Source: Argentina anserina | Taxonomy: Eukaryota > Streptophyta > Magnoliopsida > Rosales > Rosaceae | Direction of reading: 5' to 3' | Length of the DNA stretch: 64,000 nt | Assembly (NCBI RefSeq): GCF_933775445.1 | Contig: NC_065877.1 | Location: 30,504,001 to 30,568,000 of the forward strand | Shown here: positions 57,076 to 64,000 of the stretch, piece after piece | Numbering within the stretch: position 1 is the first letter of the stretch | How the letters are laid out: the number at the start of each line of letters is the position of its first letter | Notes under the pieces: generated by a model | Told to the model about the DNA's origin: nothing | The model's database searches: none | What the model saw: the letters and a program-made list of their open reading frames with translations, nothing else | Translations under genes and position numbers: made by a program

Positions 57076-58014
57076 TCATTCAAGCTTATATGCATGAAGA
57101 AACAAGCAGAAGTCAGAAGCTGTCGTGTTTAGACTCCGAGTTGAAAAATAGGCACTGCCATTGTCACTCTCTCCGCCGCATTGATCCATGCCTTCTCCGT
57201 CGTAATCGTTATCTTCCGAATCAGGTGCCCCGGGTTTGAAAATAAAAAGACCATGACCTGTTGCTGGAGTACTGAAAAGCCAATCATGAACATCCCAAAA
57301 GACCTGGACAGGAAGATTGTTCACCATCACAGTCTGGTTCCCTCTGAATTTCCATTGTAAATTCTTGACGTGAACCAACACAATCCCGTCTATGCTGATC
57401 CACATTTCAGGGTCTTTTAGCCCCGAAGTTGAGCTCTCCACAACAATGTCATGCTCTTTCTTCTTCTCGTCGAATCTCACCCTAGTGGCAAAGCTTTTCT
57501 TGGCAAACACGTTTTCTTTTTTGTAATACATAACGGCCTCAGCCACCGACGGCCTTGCTTTGGTTCTCTTGTAAGCCTTTTTCTTCATGTCTCCCAAGAG
57601 TAACACAACTTCTTCATCGCAAACAAGTGCAACGTAAAAGTCATGATTCGGTTCTGGACCTCCTACGAATTTAGCAGATCGAAGGTCCCAATAGACTTCA
57701 ACATGAGTCCCTTCAACGTCGAATGACTTGTACCCTTTTTTGTTCCAAAAATGCCACGGCTTGAGGTCGATTTTGCAAGTGTAATGGAAATCACCTCCTA
57801 GACTATCGATCCTTATGTTCAAGTAATGGTTCATGAGATTTTTGCACCAAATGACCGTGACCTTCCGCCAATTCATTGCAATGTTGGCAAGGTAAACGCA
57901 TGTCACCGTGCTTTGTGCTGTTTTCGATGTCACGGGGTCATCAGTGAGCTTCTCTGCTAATGGTGGAGGCTCATGTATCGAATGACCCCGCATCGAACGA
58001 CTTAGAGCCTGCAT
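57076..58014 (-). CDS. DUF868 family protein
   Basis: This is a plant-specific protein of unknown function. It is a single exon of 312 residues starting MQALSRSMRGHSIHEPPPLA. The DUF868 domain covers about residues 30-275: AQSTVTCVYLANIAMNWR, then VTVIWCKNLMNHYL, CKIDLKPWHFWNKKGYKSF, VYWDLRSAKFVGGPEP, DFYVALVCDEEVVLLLGD, EHDIVVESSTSGLKDPEMWI, and LQWKFRGNQTVMV ending in VFWDVHDWLF. The acidic Gly/Ser/Asp tail is variable in the family. There is no signal peptide or membrane segment. The frame is open for eight codons upstream without an ATG, so the first Met is used. An upstream intron in the leader cannot be excluded. Confidence 0.92.
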   Translation of the reverse strand: MQALSRSMRGHSIHEPPPLAEKLTDDPVTSKTAQSTVTCVYLANIAMNWRKVTVIWCKNLMNHYLNIRIDSLGGDFHYTCKIDLKPWHFWNKKGYKSFDVEGTHVEVYWDLRSAKFVGGPEPNHDFYVALVCDEEVVLLLGDMKKKAYKRTKARPSVAEAVMYYKKENVFAKKSFATRVRFDEKKKEHDIVVESSTSGLKDPEMWISIDGIVLVHVKNLQWKFRGNQTVMVNNLPVQVFWDVHDWLFSTPATGHGLFIFKPGAPDSEDNDYDGEGMDQCGGESDNGSAYFSTRSLNTTASDFCLFLHAYKLE

Positions 58015-59712
58015 CTTTGAAGACACTAGGGTCACCAAATTTGTCTTCCAAACAATATACAGTGCTTCTGAATAGGGTTTGATCGAAAATGGTATAGGGA
58101 ATTAAGTATGCACTCACGCTCGTCAATTTCCCAACAAAGGGTGATGAAAGATACTAGAATTTTGATTAGCTAGGTCGAATGACAACATGAGAATGGGATA
58201 TCCGTAAGAGGTACTGGATTTTGTGGTAGCATTCAATATTCATATATTTCCTGCCACCTACATTTTCAGATGTACGTACCTCTACATCAACAAAATACAC
58301 AATTCTTGGGATTGAAATCTCTCACTGACAAATAGGAAAAGAAGCTGCATAACGATTTATAACCTTACCAACACAAAAAGTTTGATCAGAATCGAATGAG
58401 AGGAATGAAAACTCAGTCTACCCTCTAATTGGGATCTTGGCAAATTTGTTATATGGTTCTGATCAACGAGAATACTAGGATAATTTTCGATTTCTCCTTG
58501 GCTTGAAGGGTTTGGTGAAGATGGAAAGATCAAAAGTATGCAGGAGAGAGAGGCATGGCTATTGTTAATTCTGTGGAGAAAAAATCTCCATTACAGAGTT
58601 ATAATCGAAAGAGTTGCCGAAAGAGAAGGGCCAACAAAAAAAATCATACCAGCAAGATCCTTTACTATTTACAGCTCCTTAATTTGTTCTCTAGGGTGAT
58701 ATTAACGCGGTCTTCAACCCTGGTAACTTGACACCTATCAACTCTTTAACATCCCAAATATGCTAAACACTAGACCATTTTTCAACTAGAATGTTTCCAA
58801 GTTTTTCAACCATCTATCTGGTTTTTTTCCCCGCGGCATATGCTTTGTTTTGCTTTCGTGGTCAAAATCAATGCATGCTTTTGGTAATACCAGTCCGATT
58901 AGGTTGTGGGGTTACGCCTAGGCAATGGTCTAACTATCGTTTATCGAGATCGTATCAGTTAAGGGGTAAAATAATATATATGAGATATAGAAATATATAG
59001 GATTTATTATAATTAAATTTATTAAATATATGAATTTTACTACAAAAAAATACTAAATAAAAATATACATTTGGTTTCAAATAATTAAAAAAAGTGTCTA
59101 AATAAAGATTTGTTGGATTTGTGGCAGACAAGCTGTGGTTTGGTTTCACATATGAAGTTGGATGTTTCGCCTGATAATGTTTTTGGCTTCCTTGATTAAG
59201 ATATTAACGTTCAAATATATCGGGTCAAAATTGGATTAACCTAATATATTAGATTTTGACCATGAAATTAGTATTGACCGATAACTTAAAAGATATTGAA
59301 GATATCGTATCATTTTCTTAATTTTACCAATATATGAGATATATCGAGGATATATCAGAATATTTAGAACAAAGTGTCTATGTCAGTATTGTAGTTGTCG
59401 TTTCAAATCTTAACTAGGTTGACATCGCAGTTTGAGATGTTAGTTTGGTCGGTTGGGTAATTACTAATTAGGTTGCATGCATGATCTCTCTATCTTAACG
59501 TCGGTTTCCTAATTATTCAGAAATGTGCATACGAGATCTATCAATGAAAATGGTAATGCAAAATCTTCATTAGGTAGACCAAGCAAAGGTAAACAAGATC
59601 GTCCAGAGACCACACACCTAATCTTTATTCCACCAGCTTGTATTGTCTTTACAAATCTACATCAGTTACTTCTATCAATCAAAGGGGCATTCTCATCCCC
59701 AATCGGCCAATG
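58015..59712. other. Promoter of the DUF868 gene and intergenic DNA
   Basis: The left part is the likely leader and promoter of the DUF868 gene. The rest is AT-rich spacer. The last few hundred bp border the CACTA element. I see no recognisable coding sequence continuing the interrupted frame beyond a few codons. Confidence 0.4.
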
Positions 59713-60014
59713 CACTACTAGAGTTTTGGCTAATGGGCACGAAACCTTTAGGGACGACCAGTTGTTCCGTCCCAATTTAGACTAATGGGGACGGTTAGAT
59801 TAATTTTGTCGCAAACAAATGCACTCACATAATTTGTGCCCAATTATTTCCTTAGCGACAAATATGTGTAGCTTCTGTCCCAATCAAGTCATTTCCCTTT
59901 CTCTGCTAAAAAAGTTCAAAGGTTCTAGATTCTGTTGAGCTAGAAATCAAGAATTATTATCACTTAAACCTTCAATTTCTTCCGATCACAACCGGGAAAC
60001 CCACAATCCTCTAA

Positions 60015-60443
60015 GGCCCTGTTTGTTTAAATAAAAATGTGAAAAAATGAAAATGATTTGATTTCATTTCCAGACTAATATGGAAATGAAAAAAGTTTTG
60101 TTAATTCCATATGAGTGTTTGGTAGATATCGGAATCCAAAATTAGAATTATTTTGATAAGTAATTAGAATGAAATATTTAATCAAAATTTTGATTCAAAC
60201 TCATTTATAAGGAAAGAAAATGTAATTTAAAAGGAAATTAGATTTTGTTGATAAGAATGGAAATTGAATACCACCCTTGGGTAGATAATTTATTTCCGGC
60301 TTTAAGAGAGAGTCAATTTACAGTCAAAACACATTTTTTTATTTCCATTCCAATATTCAATTACAGCCAAACAACACTTAAGCATGAAAATTGAAATAAT
60401 TTCATTTTCCATAGTAAGATTTCCTGCCAAATTAAATGGGGCC
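60015..60443. mobile_element. Tourist-like (PIF/Harbinger) MITE nested in the CACTA element
   Basis: The left end is GGCCCTGTTTGTTTAAAT and the right end is aaatggggcc. TAA lies on both sides (60012-60014 and 60444-60446). The length is 429 bp, AT-rich, without coding sequence. GGCC..GTTTG termini with a TAA target are the Tourist signature. Confidence 0.7.
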
Positions 60444-60459
60444 TAAAAATGTGTTTTGA

Positions 60460-63400
60460 TGAGGGAAAACAAGAGAGAATTTAATTAAAGTGAAGATTTC
60501 ACAATTCCTAAAAGTCAATTCCCATGTTTGACATTATTAGATATGAAGTTTTAAATTTTTGTGAAAAAGAAAATGAAGGAATTTGCTGTTTAAATTTCTC
60601 ACTTTGATTATTTACAAAATAAATGTCATTTATATATTTCTAAATGTCCAAACACACTCGTCCGTCACACTCTAAACGTCCTCCTCCGCCGAAATGCCGT
60701 AAGACCTGCTAGCTCTTCCACCACGAAATGTCGACTAGGCCCAAAGCAAGCACTCTCGATCTGCCCTAGCATAAGAGATCAACAAAACCCCCCAATGAGG
60801 TACTAATGATGGTATATACCTTCTATGTCCTATTGATTGTTATGAGATCTGGCATATCAACATTCTCCGATATACATCGCTGTTAGCATAGACTTATGCC
60901 CGCCATAATCAGCACAACTATCAGCGCATTAAGGCTAATAAATAGCCCAGCCTCGCAATACCAACAGTGAGCCAGCCACACTAGCTATGCAATGGGCTGC
61001 CCCGCGGCCCAAACCAACTACGGACGCGCCCTTACACGCATCCCAAAGAAGACTCCAGAGAACACCTTAATCGGACTTTGTCCCACACCGGAAGATAAGT
61101 AAATGATCTACCTCAACTCAACAATAAAAGGTCAAACCCTTGACCTCATAAGGTAAGTATACTGAACCATCCACTATTACTTTGCACAAATTACCATCAA
61201 ACTAACTTGAGTATCAGAGAGTTGAAGACCACGCCATCGTGGTCTCTACTCTGACGATTCGTGCTACTTGTGACAGGAAAGGGACAAGGAGCACGGCATA
61301 CTGCATTAGCAAAGAGTGTAGCGTATTACATCAATATAATTCACTACGTTAACAACCGCTCTACACTGCCCTACTTCATATGGGTTTAGAGTCTCATGAT
61401 CTATTCATACCCTAAGGTTTTGATCTAGATTAATATTTTGGCTTTGTTTTGTATCTAGTTTGTTTTTCTTTCTGATCAAACTTCAATTTTGGATATCTTG
61501 CATAATCACACATTCACATGTGTAGAATGAAAAATCTATTACTTGTTACTGTTCTATCCAACTGTAAGTCACCAAGCTGCAAAGCCTATTTATTTTCAAA
61601 TTCGCATATGTTCTTATTGTACAGCTTATATAAATGATTATTTGATTAATCTACTAGTGTTACCCTTGATGAATCTAGGAGGGCAAGAAGCATACTACTC
61701 TAAAGTCCTAGCTAGGGCGGGTTGTTTCCAAACTACAAACCTAAAATATAGATAGTTTAGGTTAATAATCTACTAGTGTTGCCTCTATCATCGAGATGGA
61801 TTTTACTTAGTAACATAGGGAATAATTATTGATCGTTCTAATCAATAATGTATGGAAATACAGATGATCGGATGTCACCGTAAGATGTGATAGAGGTAGT
61901 AAAGTAATTTTTTGTTGTGCAATTCTATTAACTAAGTACTAGAGGTGATCATAGCTATGGTTTCTTACTAATTCTTTGGCTTGTGTTTATATAAATCAAA
62001 TTTCTTGATTACATATGAGCTACTATATTGTTTTTGTTTCTAATTGTTGAAGTATCCATTGACAAAGTCTTCTCTTTTGTACTTTTGTTTAAGGTTGATA
62101 ACGAGTCCTGCATATTACTTCCTTTGAAGTTACTGGCTTGCCATATGAGATTCGTAAGAGGTACTATTGTTAACAAGCAACATATATATGCTATGTTAGC
62201 TTGTAGAATCCTTATGTCTAGTGATGGCTACAAGAGTTTATATGTATAAGGAGATGCTTCTAATTTTTAATTGGAACAATTTTTATCTTTATCTACTAAG
62301 TTGAGACTAATGTGTTCCAATACTTTCATCTCCTTTTTGGTGTCAATGTTGTAGGGTGGATAGTGTAGACCAATTCGAATAAGTTGTATCATTTTTGTGT
62401 GCTATGTTGTCAATTGATTCTGGTTGTCTTCTAAAGTTAGAAAAGATCAAATAATTATCGCCTGCCTTTTGAGTGTATTTATTATTCACTATGAATCTTA
62501 GTTTCATAAACTATAATAGTGTAATTATTCTTTTATTCTTTGTTTTTTTTAGTCTACATGGTGAGGTCAATGTTTGAAGTCATCGAAGGGAATCAGAGGA
62601 TTTCAGGAGTGCTGAGAGGCTAGGAAACCAGCTTATCATGAGGAAAGTAAAAGTAGACTTGAGATATGATTGAATTTTTTATATTTCTAGTTTATGCATT
62701 AACTAATGAATGTTGTTGTTGTTGAGATGTAATCCAAATGCTGTGCTAATTTTCATGTTTTAGATGAGAGTCAACTAGTTGATTGATCTTAAAATACTGG
62801 GAAAAATTGGAATGTACTAAAGATGGAAAAGTGTAATATGGTTTTTTTCATGGAAAAAGAGGTATATTATCGTAATACAAATTTCATATTCATCCAGTAG
62901 CACAAATTAAGCAAACTGGTTCTTATTAATGTCGGCTGCAAGTACTGATATTTTGAGAATGAAGACCTTGAAAATTTTGTTTGGTCATATTAATATTCTT
63001 GAGTCTTGACGCACCATTGTTGTGGGGCTTCAGATTGCAATACTGATGGTGGAGATGGCAAATCAGCAGGAAGAGGCAGCTCCAATTGCTGCTGATGATA
63101 ATGGTGATGAAGTTCAGGAAATAGAGAGGAATGAGAAGCATATGAGCGTTGCAGATGTGTCATCACTAAACATCCCATAAAGGCTTATTGAAATAGTTAG
63201 TTAGTCTTTTATAGGCTTAATTTCGAATAAATATTATGATTATAAGTTGTTAAGAATTACTACTCAAATGAGAAATGGTCTGTTTATTGAAATACCAGAA
63301 GTGGGTTTTAGTGTTTTACCCATATCAAAATCAGAAACCATATGTGCTTGGCTAATTTTTTTTGTTGAAAAATTATATATTGCCATACATGCAGGGACCA

Positions 63401-63700
63401 TAGCAAATGTTAAGCAATAAAACGCACCCAAGAAAATCACCAAAACATATTTTATCTAAAATAACTTTGTTATTAAATATAATTACACAAAATAATTATA
63501 TGTTAAAAAAATCAAAACATATAAATTAAAAAAATTAAAAAAAATAAAGTATGTTTTTTTCATTGAGTAATAAACCGGGCAATAAATTACCATATACATC
63601 ACACGGAATAAAAGTAGACAAGAGAACTGTATATGTCAGAGGGGAGTTTCTGAAGGGTGGTGTCGATTTAAGCACGTCCCGAACCCCAAATGGAGATGGT
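60460..63700. other. CACTA interior without recognised genes
   Basis: Longer frames are absent. A short acidic frame ends at 63178-63180 on the + strand (preceded by a ctt-cag acceptor near 63031; includes ADDNGDEVQEIERNEKHMSV). It could be the last exon of a degraded element or captured gene. The 60660-61080 part is less AT-rich and may be another captured or decayed fragment. Neither could be assigned to a family. Confidence 0.35.
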
Positions 63701-63823
63701 GCAAATAGGTAGGACAGATTTTTCGTCTCCATAGGCATATCCTAATGGGCACGGATTCCGTCCCCTATAAGCTGAATGGGTACGGAAAGATGGCCGTCCC
63801 CTCAAATCGTCTCGCTAGTAGTG

Positions 63824-64000
63824 TGCTATGTCCACAACAATTTCATCTCCTTCCTGTGATTCTTTCCCAGTCTCACTTCCCATCAGATTCTTGTCACCCT
63901 TATCAAAGGTATACTGTTCTGCTACATCAAGAACAATTTCTTCTCCTTCCTTTGATTCTCTCCCATCCTCACTTCCCATCAAACCCTGGTTGCCCTTTCC
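63824..64000 (-). pseudogene. 3' part of a reading frame interrupted by the CACTA element
   Basis: On the minus strand a frame enters from beyond the window and is open down to the element, stopping inside its first codons (GCA CAC TAC TAG). It encodes two 32-residue repeats, LMGSEDGRESKEGEEIVLDV... and LMGSETGKESQEGDEIVVDI, with a 96-bp period in the DNA. The protein is acidic and Glu/Gly/Ser-rich. It resembles a disordered tail; I do not recognise the family. Read across the empty site, the frame would continue only briefly (LADWG then stop). The insertion may therefore lie at the very end of a gene or in already decayed sequence. Confidence 0.5.

Larger units (their letters stand above)
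59713..63823. mobile_element. CACTA-type DNA transposon, non-autonomous
   Basis: The left end starts CACTACTAGAGTTTTGGC, and the right end is the inverted CTAGTAGTG at 63815-63823 (revcomp CACTACTAGCGAGACG). TG flanks both sides (59711-59712, 63824-63825), a 2-bp duplication where CACTA elements usually make 2-3 bp. Both ends carry several copies of short (a)tgggcacg / cgtcccc / gggacgg motifs, the typical CACTA subterminal repeats. The 4.1-kb interior has no recognisable TPase/TNP2 or accessory protein. It includes a nested MITE at 60015-60443. Confidence 0.8.

Noticed and set aside
59525..59785. 86-residue + frame at the left CACTA boundary
   Set aside because: It runs into the transposon terminus, so it is a chance frame across the junction.

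Overview
This is a 64 kb stretch of plant nuclear DNA, almost certainly from a eudicot. The genes have short GT-AG introns, and the DNA is AT-rich and full of small DNA transposons. The gene set (PSI antenna protein, plastid ADP-glucose pyrophosphorylase, FPA, CAX, TMN, DUF868) is plant-specific or plant-typical. The FPA and CAX proteins look like those of Rosaceae, but that is an impression, not a result.

Layout, left to right. LHCA3 (+, 1218-2408) has a G-box/I-box promoter. A decayed RNase H relic follows at about 3090-3490. An intronless TMN/EMP70 gene (+, 4446-6425) comes next, then a MYB-CC coiled-coil gene lacking a Myb domain (-, 7168-7859). The interval 7.9-15.2 kb is accessory DNA: short tandem repeats, a 650-bp inverted-repeat element, and a nearly perfect array of three 1235-bp units, each carrying an Emigrant-like MITE. 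A 22-exon gene for an 1184-residue conserved plant protein of unknown function (+, 15419-22503) converges on an FPA-like RNA-binding protein gene (-, 22995-30785). FPA has a roughly 4-kb intron and an intron directly after the start codon. About 3 kb of repeats and low-complexity DNA lead to a CAX2/CAX5-type vacuolar cation/H+ exchanger (-, 33957-37176).

At 39530-42369 a terminal-inverted-repeat element carries a broken relative of the next gene, a PHD-finger plus telobox-Myb protein (+, 42844-44960). That gene converges on the ADP-glucose pyrophosphorylase small subunit (-, 46576-49439). Next are a small conserved gene of unknown function (-, 50664-52391), DUF4283/LINE-type relics (52.7-56.7 kb) and a DUF868 gene (-, 57076-58014). 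The right end is a 4.1-kb CACTA-type transposon (59713-63823) with a Tourist-like MITE inside it. It interrupts a reading frame that runs off the window.

The genes are independent housekeeping, photosynthesis and regulatory loci. There is no operon-like grouping, and I saw no CRISPR array, tRNA or rRNA gene. Exon structures were built by hand. For every multi-exon gene the exon phases close without a frameshift, which is the main support for the boundaries. No search, alignment or transcript data were available.
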